Assembly (NCBI RefSeq): GCF_001718835.1
Contig: NZ_CP013444.1
Coordinates: 1,612,001 to 1,676,000 of the forward strand
From: Burkholderia cepacia
GTDB taxonomy: Bacteria; Pseudomonadota; Gammaproteobacteria; Burkholderiales; Burkholderiaceae
Direction of reading: 5' to 3'
Length of the DNA stretch: 64,000 bases
Shown here: one piece after another, positions 1-9,613 of the stretch
Position numbering within the stretch: the stretch's first letter is position 1
Layout: each line of letters begins with the position of its first letter
Notes under the pieces: generated by a model
What the model was told of the DNA's origin: nothing
The model's database searches: none
What the model saw: the letters and a program-made list of their open reading frames with translations, nothing else
Position numbers and translations under genes: made by a program

Positions 1-3000
1 TATACGACGCACGAAGGCAACCGTGCGCTCGACGAGGCCGAGTGGAAAGGCTTCGTCGACCTGCTGAAGAAGTACCGCACGCGCCAGCCGCTGAACGGCG
101 CGATGCTGACGATCAGCGTCGCCGACCTGCTCGGCGCGTCGGAGGCCGAACGCACGCAGCACGCGATGGTGCTGCGCAAGCGGCTGCTCGAACTGCGTGC
201 GCAGCTCGGCATTCGCTTTCCCGTGTACCTGCTGGTGACGAAGGCCGACCTGCTCGCGGGCTTCGCCGAGTATTTCAGCAGCTACGGCCGCACGGAGTGC
301 GCGCAGGTGTGGGGTTTCACGTTCCCGCTCGCGCAAAGCGAGGCGCCGGGTTTCGACCTGCGCGCGGCATTCGACCGCGAATACCGGCTGCTGCACCAGC
401 GGCTGAACGACGGTCTGCCCGAACTGCTCGCCGCGCAGACCGACGCGCGCCAGCGCGAGATGACGTACCTGCTGCCGCAGCAGATCGCCGACCTGCAGGA
501 CATGCTCGGCCAGTTCGTCGCCGAGGTGTTTTCCGTGTCGAGCTACGAACCGATGCCGATGCTGCGCGGCGTCTACCTGACGAGCGGCACGCAGGAGGGC
601 ACCGCGTTCGATCGCGTGATGAGCGGCATCAAGCGCTTCCTGAAGATCGAGGGCGTGCCGCCGGTCGCGCAGGTCGGCTCGACCGGCCGCAGCTTCTTCC
701 TGAAGTCGCTGCTCCAGGAGCACATCTTCCGCGAAGCCGCGCTCGCCGGCAGCGACCTGCGCTGGCATCAGAAGCGGCGCGTGCTGCAGATCGCCGGCTA
801 CGTGCTGCTCGCGCTGGCGTGCGTGGCCGTGCTGGTCGCCTGGCTGCGCAGCTATTCGAACAATCGCGCGTATCTCGACCAGATCGGCGCGCGCGTGCCC
901 GCCGTCGATGCGCAGATCGCCGGCGCGAAATTCTCCGATGCGGCCGACGTCGCCCGCCTGCTGCCCGTGCTCGACGCGCTCGGCGGCCTCGCGAATACCG
1001 GCGGCGTCGACCTGCAGCATCCGCCGCTTGCGTACCGGTGGGGGCTGTTCCAGGGCGAGAAGATCGACGAGGCCGTCGACGCCGTGTACCGGCGCGCGCT
1101 CGAGGACGTACTGCTGCCGATCGCCGCGAGCCGCATGGAGGCCGCGCTGCGCGACGCGCGGCCCGACGAGACCGAATTCGCGTATGCGGCGCTGAAGGCG
1201 TACCTGATGCTGTACGACAGCGCGCACTACGATCCTGCGTTCGTGCAGGCCGTCGTCGATCTCGAAATGGAACGCGCGCTGCCGCCCGATTTCTCGCCGG
1301 CCGAACGCACCGCGCTGCGTGCGCATCTCGCCGCGCTGTTCGGCGGCCGCGTCGCCGTGTCGCCGTATCCGATGAACGAGCGGCTCGTGGCCGACGTGCG
1401 CGACCGGTTGCGGCAGGTGCCGTTCTCGCAGCGGCTGTACCGGCAGCTCACGCTGACGCTGCGGCCGGCCACCTCCGCGTTCGACTTCAGCGTCGCGCGG
1501 GCGGTCGGCCCCGATGCGTCGCTGGTGTTCCGCCGCCAGGGCGGCAAGCCGCTGTCGGAAGGCGTGCCGGGCCTCTATACGCGCAACGGCTATCGCAACG
1601 TGTTCGCGCCGCGCCTGGCCGGCGAGGTCGAGGCCTACGGGCGCGAGGAAGTGTGGGTGCTGAACCTCGGGCTCTCCGAGATTCCCGGGCCGAACGACGC
1701 GGCCGCGTGGGCGCGCGACATACGCCAGCTGTACCTGAACGACTACCTGAAGACCTGGGACGACTATCTCGCCGACATCAGGCTGCAGCGCACCGCGACG
1801 CTCGCTCAGAGCATCCAGGTGGCGCGCGCGCTGTCGTCCGCCGATTCGCCGCTCACGCGGCTGATGGTCGCGCTCGCGCGCGACACGGCGCTCGGCGATG
1901 CACCGGGCGGCGGGGCGCGCAATCTCGCCGCGCGCGCGCAGGACAAGGTCGACGAGGCGCGCAGTTCGCTGTCGCAGATCTTCGCGAGCCAGGCAAGCGA
2001 TGCGAACACGGCCGCGACGGCGCCCGCGAGCGCCGAGCAGATCGTCGACAGCCACTTCGCCGGGTTGCGCGCGTTCGCGCCGGGCAGCGGCGACCAGGCC
2101 CAGGCGTTCAATGAAGTGCTGAAGTCGATCGACGCGCTGTACACGTACCTGACGGCCACCGACGATGCATTGAGGAGCGGCGCGCAGCCGCCGCCGTCCG
2201 ACGCGCCGGCGAAGCTGCGCGCACAGGCCGGCCGCCTGCCGACGCCGTTCCGCGAAGTGCTCGACGACCTGTCGAACGTCGCGAACGGCAGCGTGGCGAC
2301 CGTCGAGCAGCGCAGCGTCGCGACGCGGGCCGGCGCGAATGTCGGCGACTTCTGCCGGCAGGCGATCGCGGGGCGCTATCCGTTCGCGCGCGGATCGTCG
2401 CGTGACGTCGCGCCGGCGGATTTCGCGCAGATGTTCGCACCCGGCGGCCTGATGGACGACTTCTTCCAGAAGAACCTGCAGTCGATCGTCGATACGACGT
2501 CGCACCCGTGGCGCTTTGCGAACCGCAATGCGGACGCCGATCCGTCGGCCGCCGCGATGCTGGCGTCGTTCGAGAAGGCGGCGGTGATCCGCGACGCCTA
2601 TTTCGGCGGCGGTGCGCGCACCGCGCAGTTGAAAGTACAGATCCAGCCGCTCGAAATGGACCCGTCGATCACGGAGATGGTGCTCGACGTCGACGGGCAG
2701 ATCGTCCGCTACGCGCACGGCCCGCTCGTGCAGAGCGCGGTCGACTGGCCGGGCCCGCGGGGCAGCAACCAGGTGCGGCTGCAGGTGTCGGGCCAGGCCG
2801 GCGCGACCGACGGCTTCTCGACCGACGGGCCGTGGGCGCTGCACCGGCTGTTCGACCGCGCGGCCGTGTCCGCCGGGCGCGGTTCCGACCAGATGATTGC
2901 GCGCTTCACGGTCGACGGCAAACCGATCGTGCTGCAAGTGAATGCGGGCAGTGTCCGCAACCCGTTCAGGCTGCCCCAGATGGAGTCCTTTACATGCCCT

Positions 3001-3012
3001 CCGAAGCCATGA
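1..3012 (+). CDS. tssM: T6SS inner-membrane protein TssM (IcmF family), 5' end outside window
   Basis: TssM spans the inner membrane and, with TssJ and TssL, forms the T6SS membrane complex that anchors the baseplate. The frame is open from base 1, so the start codon, the first transmembrane helices and the P-loop lie upstream; 1003 residues are visible. The first residues (YTTHEGN, then KKYRTRQPLNG) match the family region just after the NTPase-like domain. A hydrophobic helix at about visible residues 261-282 is followed by a long periplasmic part, as expected for TssM. The stop overlaps the start of tagF by 19 bases, so the two are translationally coupled. The family call is firm; only the N-terminal function cannot be judged. 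Confidence 0.95.
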   Translation, partial: YTTHEGNRALDEAEWKGFVDLLKKYRTRQPLNGAMLTISVADLLGASEAERTQHAMVLRKRLLELRAQLGIRFPVYLLVTKADLLAGFAEYFSSYGRTECAQVWGFTFPLAQSEAPGFDLRAAFDREYRLLHQRLNDGLPELLAAQTDARQREMTYLLPQQIADLQDMLGQFVAEVFSVSSYEPMPMLRGVYLTSGTQEGTAFDRVMSGIKRFLKIEGVPPVAQVGSTGRSFFLKSLLQEHIFREAALAGSDLRWHQKRRVLQIAGYVLLALACVAVLVAWLRSYSNNRAYLDQIGARVPAVDAQIAGAKFSDAADVARLLPVLDALGGLANTGGVDLQHPPLAYRWGLFQGEKIDEAVDAVYRRALEDVLLPIAASRMEAALRDARPDETEFAYAALKAYLMLYDSAHYDPAFVQAVVDLEMERALPPDFSPAERTALRAHLAALFGGRVAVSPYPMNERLVADVRDRLRQVPFSQRLYRQLTLTLRPATSAFDFSVARAVGPDASLVFRRQGGKPLSEGVPGLYTRNGYRNVFAPRLAGEVEAYGREEVWVLNLGLSEIPGPNDAAAWARDIRQLYLNDYLKTWDDYLADIRLQRTATLAQSIQVARALSSADSPLTRLMVALARDTALGDAPGGGARNLAARAQDKVDEARSSLSQIFASQASDANTAATAPASAEQIVDSHFAGLRAFAPGSGDQAQAFNEVLKSIDALYTYLTATDDALRSGAQPPPSDAPAKLRAQAGRLPTPFREVLDDLSNVANGSVATVEQRSVATRAGANVGDFCRQAIAGRYPFARGSSRDVAPADFAQMFAPGGLMDDFFQKNLQSIVDTTSHPWRFANRNADADPSAAAMLASFEKAAVIRDAYFGGGARTAQLKVQIQPLEMDPSITEMVLDVDGQIVRYAHGPLVQSAVDWPGPRGSNQVRLQVSGQAGATDGFSTDGPWALHRLFDRAAVSAGRGSDQMIARFTVDGKPIVLQVNAGSVRNPFRLPQMESFTCPPKP

Positions 3013-3710
3013 GCCCGACACCGGCGCACACGACCGGCGGCGCATCGCCGGCCTGGTACGGGAAGATTCCCGGCGCCGGCGACTTCGTGAACAGCCGGCT
3101 GCCGCATGCGCTCGCGCTGTGGTGGGAGCGCTGGCTCCAGCAGGGGATGGCCGCGATGCGCCAGCGCGGCGCGGACGAGATCGAGCGCCATTACACGGTC
3201 GCGCCGGTCTGGAATTTCCTGATTCCGGCGGGCGCCGGCGCGTCGTGCGTGCAGCCGGGCTGCCTCGCGCCGAGCTGCGACCGAGTGGGGCGCTACTACC
3301 CGGTGATCGTCACGCTGCCGCTGCGTGCGGCCGATTACTGGAACGGGCTGCCGGACGCCGCCGACGCGTTCTACTGGCAGGTCGGCCAGGCGCTGCTCGA
3401 CGCGATCCGCCATGCGCGCGCGCCGGGCGATCTCGAGCGGACGCTCGAACGCGTGCGGCTCGCGCCCGGCGGCGCAGGGCCGGCCGCGCGCGACGGCGAC
3501 CCGGACGCGCCGTCGCCGCAGGCGTTGCCGGAGCGGCCTGAGCAGCCGGTGGCGCCCGCGTGGCCGGGGCTGTCCGGTTACTTCGATCCGCACGGCGGCA
3601 CCAGCTTCTGGTGGACCAACCGCGCGGACGGATCGCCGCTGCGCACACACGCGCACACGGGCACGCCCGACAACGCGCTGTTCCTGACGCTGTTCGGCGG
3701 CGACGCGTAG
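2994..3710 (+). CDS. tagF: T6SS-associated protein TagF (BMA_A0400 family)
   Basis: TagF proteins are post-translational repressors or tuners of T6SS assembly in Pseudomonas and Agrobacterium. The 238-residue product carries the family's N-terminal signature WYGKIPGAGDFVNSRLP followed by a tryptophan-rich stretch (LWWERWLQQGM). The ATG at 2994 has a weak GGAG about 8 bases upstream. An alternative in-frame ATG at 3009 overlaps the tssM stop as ATGA and would remove only five residues. It sits between tssM and a kinase gene, which fits a role in regulating assembly. A P/A-rich insert (about residues 150-190) separates the conserved N-terminal part from a short C-terminal part. Confidence 0.9.
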   Translation: MPSEAMSPTPAHTTGGASPAWYGKIPGAGDFVNSRLPHALALWWERWLQQGMAAMRQRGADEIERHYTVAPVWNFLIPAGAGASCVQPGCLAPSCDRVGRYYPVIVTLPLRAADYWNGLPDAADAFYWQVGQALLDAIRHARAPGDLERTLERVRLAPGGAGPAARDGDPDAPSPQALPERPEQPVAPAWPGLSGYFDPHGGTSFWWTNRADGSPLRTHAHTGTPDNALFLTLFGGDA

Positions 3711-3730
3711 CGGCATCGAGAGGGTTGGAC

Positions 3731-5821
3731 ATGAAGGATTCATTCGCGAGAGACAACGAGCACGACACGGCGACACGCGGCGACGCATCCGAATTCACGG
3801 TGCGGCCGCTGCCGCTCGGCCATCGCCTCGGCGAATTGCAGCTCGACGAGGTGCTGGGCATCGGCGGCTTCGGGATCGTCTATCGCGCGTTCGACCGCAC
3901 GTTGCGGCGCGCGGTCGCGATCAAGGAGTACATGCCGTCGATGCTGGCCACGCGCGGCGGCGACTATACGGTGTCGCTGCGCTCCGAGCGGTTCGCGCAG
4001 GCATTCGACGCAGGGCGCGGCGCGTTCCTCAACGAAGCGCGCCTGCTCGCGCAATTCGACCATCCGGGGCTCGTCAAGGTCCTGCATTTCTGGGAAAGCC
4101 ACGGCACCGCGTACATGGTGATGCCGTTCTACGAGGGGCGCACGCTCAAGCAACTGCTCGACGGCGGGATGCGGATCAGCGAGACGCAGTTGCGCAACAT
4201 CGTCGGCGCGCTGCTCGGCGCGCTCGACACGCTGCATCGCGCGCAGTGCTTCCATCGCGACGTTGCGCTCGACAACGTGCTGATCCGCCCGAACGGCAGC
4301 GCGATCCTGCTCGACTTCGGCGCGGCACGCAAACGGATCGGCGATCTGGTCGACGACGGCGCGATGATGATCAAGCCCGGCTACGCGCCGATCGAGCAAT
4401 ACACCGACGATCCCGCGTTCAGCCAGGGGCCGTGGACGGATCTCTATGCGCTCGGCGCGGTGATGCACGCGATGATCACCGGCGAGTTGCCGCCCGCGGC
4501 CGTCGTGCGCAGCATCAAGGACACGTACCGGCCGCTCGCGTCGCGTGAACTGCCGGCGCGCGAGCGGTACAGCCCGGGGTTCCTGGCGGCGGTCGATCAC
4601 GCGCTGCAACTGCGGATCGCGGACCGGCCGGAATCGGTCGCGGCGTTCGCGGCGGAGCTGGGGCTGAGCGGGTTCGGTCGGGTGGGGTATGGGGCCGACG
4701 TGGTGGCCGCTTCGTCCGGCGACACGCCGGCGTCCGCGCAGGCTTCGTCGGCGGCGGATGCTGGACCGGCGTTGAAGCGTCAGGCGGCCGGGGCCGGGAA
4801 CGCCGCAGCGGCTTCGTCGGCTGACGCGTCCGGCGCCGACAGCGCCGCACCGCCTGCGTCGAGTGACACGCCTGCGACGTCGACGCAACGCCAGCCCGCG
4901 CGTGATGAAAGCGCCGTATCCGGCCAATCCGTCGCGGCGCCGGCATCTTCGACGCCCGGCGTGCAGCCTGTCGCCGACACGGCCAACGTGTCCGCGAAGG
5001 CGGCCAACGCCGCGACAGCCGCGGCTCCGACCGGCGGCCCGCAGGGAACGGACGCCCGGCGCCCCGCGCGCGCCCCGTGGCACGGCGGTCGCCGCGCGGG
5101 CGTCTATGCCGGCGGCGCGCTCGCCGTGCTGCTGGCGATCGGCATCGGCGCCGCCTATCTCGCGAAACCGGTGCGCACGGCCGACTCGCCGGCATCGGGT
5201 GCAAGCGTGCCGCAGGCCGCCACGCCGGCGCCGGCGATGCCGCCCGAACCGGGCCGCGACACCGGGATCGCGGTCGTACAGCACGGCCCCACGCCGATCG
5301 TCATCCCGCCGTCGAGCCAACCGGCAGCGCCATCCGTGCAAGAGCCGACGCCGGCAGTCGCGACGACGGTCGCCAGCGAACCCGCCGCGCCGCCCCCGTC
5401 ACCGATCGCGAAGAACACCGCAAGCGCCGCGCCGGCAGCGCCCGGCTCGCGCATCGCGCCGGCCGGCAGCCTCGACGCGTCGGAGCGCGTCGTCAACGTG
5501 CCGCCGTCGGAAGCCGCGGCGCCGCCGGCTTCGTCCGCCCCGCCGGCCCCGTCCGCCGCAGAAACCGTCGCCGCCGCCCCGGACGAGCAGCGTCCGCCCG
5601 ACCGGCCGGAAACCGTCGCGGTGCGCTTTCACGTGCGGCCGTGGGGCGACGTCTACGTAAACGGCGCGCGGCGCGGCGCGAGCCCGCCGCTGCGTTCGGT
5701 ATCGCTGACGCCGGGCGTCTACGTGATCGAGATCCGCAACGGCTCGCTGCCGCCGTTGCACCGCACCGTCGCGATCGATTTCGGCAGCAAACCGGTCAAC
5801 ATCGACTATGCATTCGAATGA
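3731..5821 (+). CDS. T6SS-linked Ser/Thr protein kinase (PpkA/Stk-like), membrane anchored
   Basis: This 696-residue protein has an N-terminal eukaryotic-type kinase domain (about residues 36-310). It has a glycine loop GIGGFGIVY (43-51), ATP lysine K65 in VAIKEY, catalytic HRD at 175-177 with N182, and DFG at 195-197. All key residues are present, so it should be active. An Ala/Pro-rich linker (about 330-450) leads to one transmembrane helix (about 455-477), a second P/A-rich linker and a small C-terminal beta-rich domain resembling PEGA (VYVNGARRG). In other T6SSs a kinase phosphorylates Fha or TssL to trigger assembly; Fha and the PppA phosphatase are not in this window. The ATG follows an AGGGTTGGAC leader. 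It lacks the VWA domain of classic Pseudomonas PpkA, so no symbol is given. Confidence 0.88.
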   Translation: MKDSFARDNEHDTATRGDASEFTVRPLPLGHRLGELQLDEVLGIGGFGIVYRAFDRTLRRAVAIKEYMPSMLATRGGDYTVSLRSERFAQAFDAGRGAFLNEARLLAQFDHPGLVKVLHFWESHGTAYMVMPFYEGRTLKQLLDGGMRISETQLRNIVGALLGALDTLHRAQCFHRDVALDNVLIRPNGSAILLDFGAARKRIGDLVDDGAMMIKPGYAPIEQYTDDPAFSQGPWTDLYALGAVMHAMITGELPPAAVVRSIKDTYRPLASRELPARERYSPGFLAAVDHALQLRIADRPESVAAFAAELGLSGFGRVGYGADVVAASSGDTPASAQASSAADAGPALKRQAAGAGNAAAASSADASGADSAAPPASSDTPATSTQRQPARDESAVSGQSVAAPASSTPGVQPVADTANVSAKAANAATAAAPTGGPQGTDARRPARAPWHGGRRAGVYAGGALAVLLAIGIGAAYLAKPVRTADSPASGASVPQAATPAPAMPPEPGRDTGIAVVQHGPTPIVIPPSSQPAAPSVQEPTPAVATTVASEPAAPPPSPIAKNTASAAPAAPGSRIAPAGSLDASERVVNVPPSEAAAPPASSAPPAPSAAETVAAAPDEQRPPDRPETVAVRFHVRPWGDVYVNGARRGASPPLRSVSLTPGVYVIEIRNGSLPPLHRTVAIDFGSKPVNIDYAFE

Positions 5822-5876
5822 CGTCAGCCAGGCGGCGCTGGCCGCCGCCGCACCCGCACCCGCCAACGGAGCCCGC

Positions 5877-6923
5877 ATGCAGACGCCGCGCGCCGACCTG
5901 ATCGACCGTCTGCTCGCCGGCCTCGCGCCCGACGCACCGTGCGGCGCGAACCTCGAATACGACGCCGCGTTCCTGCAGTTGCAGGAGCGTGCGACGCCGC
6001 GCGCCGAGCAGCAATACGGCGACACCGTGATCCCGGCCGAAGCGCCCGACTGGCGCGCGGTCGAGCGGCTCGCGCTGGCGCTGTCCGCGCGCACGAAGGA
6101 CCTGCGCATCGCCGCGCACCTCGCGCGCAGCTGGACCGAGTTGCACGGCGTAGCCGGCTACGCGGACGGGCTCGCCGTCGTCGCCGGCCTGCTCGACCGG
6201 TGGTGGGACGACGTGCATCCGCGGCTCGACGCGGACGGCGAACCGGACCCGACACCGCGGATGAACGCGCTCGCCGACGTGGCCGGCGCCCACGACTGCG
6301 CGCGCGCGGCGCGCCGCCAGCCGCTGTTCGACGGCGGGCCGAGCGTGCGCGACGCCGAACGGCTGCTCGACGGCCGCGACGGCGACGCGGAGCGTGCGCC
6401 GGGCGGCCGCGAACGGCTGATCGCCGAACTCGCGCATGCGCGCGGCGACGGCTCGCGGCCCATGCAGGCGGGCCTTGCCGTGCTGGACGCGCTCGACGCG
6501 ATCCGCGTGTGCGTGACGGACAAGCTGGGCCGCGAATGGGCGCCCGACGAGAGCGACTTCGAGAAGGCGCTGCGGCGGATCGCGCTCGACGTGCTCACGG
6601 TGTCCGGCCCGCAGCAGGCGGCCCCGTCCGGCGAACCGGCCGACGCATCCGGCGCCGCCGCGCCGCACGCGGCGGCCACCGCGCCGGCGCAGCCCGACGG
6701 CCGCGCCTGGCGCGACGCCGAGGTGGCGAGCCGCGACGACGTGCGCATCGGTCTCGACAAGATGTGCCGCTATTTCGAGCAGCACGAGCCGAGCCACCCG
6801 GCGCCGCTGCTGCTGCGGCGCGCGCAGCGGCTGCTCGCGCTCGACTTCTACGAAATCATCCGCGATCTCGCGCCGGAGAGCCTCGCGAAACTGGACCTGC
6901 TGAGCGGCGAGCGGAGCGAATGA
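5877..6923 (+). CDS. tssA: T6SS baseplate/cap protein TssA
   Basis: TssA primes and caps the growing tail sheath. The 348-residue product has the ImpA N-terminal domain (about residues 1-130; DLIDRLLAGLAPDAPCGANLEY is interrupted here only for length) and an acidic stretch common at this position. A short alpha-helical C-terminal part (SHPAPLLLRRAQRLL) is typical of the compact TssA class. The chosen ATG at 5877 follows CGGAG. An upstream in-frame ATG at 5808 would overlap the kinase gene and add a low-complexity Ala/Pro leader that homologues lack. It is followed 55 bases later by tssB. Confidence 0.88.
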   Translation: MQTPRADLIDRLLAGLAPDAPCGANLEYDAAFLQLQERATPRAEQQYGDTVIPAEAPDWRAVERLALALSARTKDLRIAAHLARSWTELHGVAGYADGLAVVAGLLDRWWDDVHPRLDADGEPDPTPRMNALADVAGAHDCARAARRQPLFDGGPSVRDAERLLDGRDGDAERAPGGRERLIAELAHARGDGSRPMQAGLAVLDALDAIRVCVTDKLGREWAPDESDFEKALRRIALDVLTVSGPQQAAPSGEPADASGAAAPHAAATAPAQPDGRAWRDAEVASRDDVRIGLDKMCRYFEQHEPSHPAPLLLRRAQRLLALDFYEIIRDLAPESLAKLDLLSGERSE

Positions 6924-6978
6924 CACGATGCCGCGCGGGCGGCGGCGAACGGCGCAACTTGATGCGAAGGAGCAGACG

Positions 6979-7533
6979 ATGACGGACAGAACCAAGGCGG
7001 CGGGCAGCGGACAGAAGTTCATCGCGCGCAATCGGGCGCCGCGCGTGCAGATCGAGTACGACGTCGAGACCTACGGCGCCGAACGCAAGGTGCAGCTGCC
7101 GTTCGTGATGGGCGTGATTTCGGACCTGGCGGGCAAGCGCGCCGAGCCGCTGCCGGACCTGCCGGAGCGCAAGTTTCTCGAGATCGACGTCGACAACTTC
7201 GACGAGCGGATGAAATCAGTCGCGCCGCGCGTCGCGTTCCAGGTGCCGAACACGCTGACGGGCGAAGGGATGCTCAACGTCGACATGACGTTCGAGCAGA
7301 TCGACGATTTCTCGCCGGCCGCGATCGCACGCAACGTCGACGCGCTGCGCCGGCTGCTGGAGGCGCGCACCGAGCTGTCGAACCTGCTGTCGTACATGGA
7401 CGGCAAGCACGGTGCCGAGCAACTGATCGAACGCGCGATCAACGACCCCGACCTGCTGAAGACGCTCGTGCGCGAGCCGCACGCGAGCGCGCAAGGCGGC
7501 GATGCGACCCAACCGGAGGCCCGCGATGAATGA
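6979..7533 (+). CDS. tssB: T6SS contractile sheath small subunit TssB (VipA/IglA)
   Basis: TssB pairs with TssC to build the contractile sheath around the Hcp tube. The 184-residue length and the conserved N-terminal half are standard for VipA/IglA: SGQKFIARNRAPRVQIEY, followed by a central LPFVMGVISDLAG motif. The ATG at 6979 has an AAGGAG site 7-12 bases upstream. A longer in-frame start at 6928 gives an Arg-rich leader with no ribosome binding site and was rejected. The end overlaps the tssC start by 8 bases (ATGAATGA), so TssB and TssC are translationally coupled, fitting their 1:1 assembly. Confidence 0.95.
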   Translation: MTDRTKAAGSGQKFIARNRAPRVQIEYDVETYGAERKVQLPFVMGVISDLAGKRAEPLPDLPERKFLEIDVDNFDERMKSVAPRVAFQVPNTLTGEGMLNVDMTFEQIDDFSPAAIARNVDALRRLLEARTELSNLLSYMDGKHGAEQLIERAINDPDLLKTLVREPHASAQGGDATQPEARDE

Positions 7534-9034
7534 TCCCGTCCAGTCCCGCGTCGACGCGCGCGATGCCGCGCAACCCGCCGTCGCGCACGACGAATTCGCC
7601 GCGCTGCTGCAGAAGGAGTTCAAGCCGAAGACGGCCGAGGCGCGCGAATCGGTCGAGCGCGCGGTGCGCACGCTGGCGCAGCAGGCGCTCGAACACACGG
7701 TCGGCATGACGAACGACGCGTACGGCAGCGTGAAGCAGATCATCGCGGAGATCGACCGCAAGCTGTCCGAGCAGATCAACCAGATCCTGCATCACAACGA
7801 GTTCCAGACGCTCGAAGGCGCATGGCGCGGGCTGCATTACCTCGTCACGCATACCGAGACCGACGAGCTGCTGAAGATCAAGGCGCTGCCGGCGTCGCGC
7901 AACGAAGTCGCGCGGATGCTGAAACGCTACAAGGGCGTCGCGTGGGACCAGAGCCCGCTGTTCCGCAAGATCTACGAAGAGGAATACGGGCAGTTCGGCG
8001 GCGAGCCGTTCGGCTGCCTGGTCGGCGATTTCCATTTCAACCACAGCCCGCCCGACGTCGAGATGCTCGGCGAGCTGTCGAAGATCGCGGCGGCGGCGCA
8101 CGCGCCGTTCATCGCGGGCGCGTCGCCGGAGCTGATGCAGATGGATTCGTGGCAGGAACTGTCGAACCCGCGCGACCTGACGAAGATCTTCCAGAACACC
8201 GAATATGCGGCGTGGCGCAGCCTGCGGCAGTCGGAGGACTCGCGCTACATCGGGCTCGCGATGCCGCGCTTTCTCGCACGGCTGCCGTACGGCGCGCGCA
8301 CCAATCCGGTCGACGAATTCGACTTCGAGGAAGACACCGACGCCGCGAACCACGACCGCTACACGTGGGCGAACTCGGCATACGCGATGGCCGCGAACAT
8401 CAACCGCTCGTTCAAGCAGTACGGCTGGTGTTCGTCGATCCGCGGCGTCGAATCGGGCGGGGCGGTCGAAGGGCTGCCGAGCCACACGTTCCCGACCGAC
8501 GACGGCGGCGTCGACCAGAAATGCCCGACCGAGATCGCGATCAGCGACCGCCGCGAGGCCGAACTCGCGAAGAACGGCTTCATGCCGTTCGTACACCGGA
8601 AGAATTCCGATTTCGCGGCATTCATCGGCGCGCAGTCGCTGTACCAGCCGGCCGAGTACCACGATCCCGACGCGACCGCGAACGCGCGCCTGTCCGGCCG
8701 GCTGCCGTACCTGTTCGCGTGCTGCCGCTTCGCGCATTACCTGAAGTGCATCGTGCGCGACAAGATCGGCTCGTTCCGCGAACGCGACGACATGGAGCGC
8801 TGGCTGAACGACTGGATCATGAACTACGTCGACGGCGACCCGATCAACTCGTCGCAGGAAACCAAGGCGCGCAAGCCGCTCGCGGCCGCGCAGGTGGTCG
8901 TCGACGAGGTCGAGGACAACCCCGGGTACTACACGTCGAAATTCTTCCTGCGGCCGCACTACCAGCTCGAAGGGCTCACCGTGTCGCTGCGGCTCATCTC
9001 GCGGCTGCCGACCGCGAAGGCGGCCAACGAGTGA
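7526..9034 (+). CDS. tssC: T6SS contractile sheath large subunit TssC (VipB/IglB)
   Basis: TssC is the large sheath subunit, and its N-terminal helix is the ClpV recognition element after contraction. The product is 502 residues, normal for the family. Signature stretches include RGLHYLV, the NPRDLTKIF region and the C-terminal NPGYYTSKFFLRPHYQLEG. The ATG at 7526 is preceded by GGAGG eight bases upstream. The earlier start at 7502 would only add residues inside tssB. No truncation or frameshift is visible. Downstream is a 71-base gap before hcp. Confidence 0.96.
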   Translation: MNDPVQSRVDARDAAQPAVAHDEFAALLQKEFKPKTAEARESVERAVRTLAQQALEHTVGMTNDAYGSVKQIIAEIDRKLSEQINQILHHNEFQTLEGAWRGLHYLVTHTETDELLKIKALPASRNEVARMLKRYKGVAWDQSPLFRKIYEEEYGQFGGEPFGCLVGDFHFNHSPPDVEMLGELSKIAAAAHAPFIAGASPELMQMDSWQELSNPRDLTKIFQNTEYAAWRSLRQSEDSRYIGLAMPRFLARLPYGARTNPVDEFDFEEDTDAANHDRYTWANSAYAMAANINRSFKQYGWCSSIRGVESGGAVEGLPSHTFPTDDGGVDQKCPTEIAISDRREAELAKNGFMPFVHRKNSDFAAFIGAQSLYQPAEYHDPDATANARLSGRLPYLFACCRFAHYLKCIVRDKIGSFRERDDMERWLNDWIMNYVDGDPINSSQETKARKPLAAAQVVVDEVEDNPGYYTSKFFLRPHYQLEGLTVSLRLISRLPTAKAANE

Positions 9035-9105
9035 GCGGCGGCGCACGCAACGATCGGCATTCAACGCGGCATTCATCCTGACATCGCACTGAAACGGAGA
9101 CGGTT

Positions 9106-9597
9106 ATGGGCGTGGCAATGTTTATGAAGGTGGACGGCGTGACCGGCGAATCGGCGGACGCGCAGCACAAGGGCTGGACCGACATCCAGTCGTTCACGTG
9201 GGGCGCGAGCCAGCCGGGCGCGATGGCGAGCGGCAGCGGCGGCAACGCGGGCAAGGCGAGCTTCAACGATCTGGTCGTCGCCGCGTACATGGACAAGGGG
9301 GCACCCGCGATCATCAAGAACTGCGCGAACGGCAAGCATCTGTCGTCGGTCGAGATCTCGGCGTGCAAGACCGGCGGCACGCAGGTCGAGTTCATGCGCG
9401 TGACGCTGCAGGAGGTGCTCGTCACGTCCGCGCAGGTCGCGGGGATCGATCCGGGCGACGTCGCCGACCGGCTGATGATGCACTACGGCTTCCAGGCCGC
9501 GAAGGTGAAGAAGCAGTACTGGCAGCAGAACGACAACGGCGGCAAGGGCGCGGAGGTGACCGTCGGCTGGAACATCAAGGAAAACACCGAGATGTGA
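9106..9597 (+). CDS. hcp: T6SS tube protein Hcp (TssD)
   Basis: Hcp hexamers stack into the inner tube expelled by T6SS and can carry small effectors in their lumen. The 163-residue product shows the family pattern: start MFMKVDGVTGES, KGWTDIQSFTWG, a central MDKGAPAI and a C-terminal VTVGWNIKENTE. It has no C-terminal toxin extension, so this is a structural Hcp. The ATG follows ACGGAGACGG. It stands alone between gaps of 71 and 16 bases. In many T6SSs hcp is expressed more than its neighbours; no separate promoter could be made out in the upstream gap. Confidence 0.96.
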   Translation: MGVAMFMKVDGVTGESADAQHKGWTDIQSFTWGASQPGAMASGSGGNAGKASFNDLVVAAYMDKGAPAIIKNCANGKHLSSVEISACKTGGTQVEFMRVTLQEVLVTSAQVAGIDPGDVADRLMMHYGFQAAKVKKQYWQQNDNGGKGAEVTVGWNIKENTEM

Positions 9598-9613
9598 CGG
9601 CGCGGAGACGACC

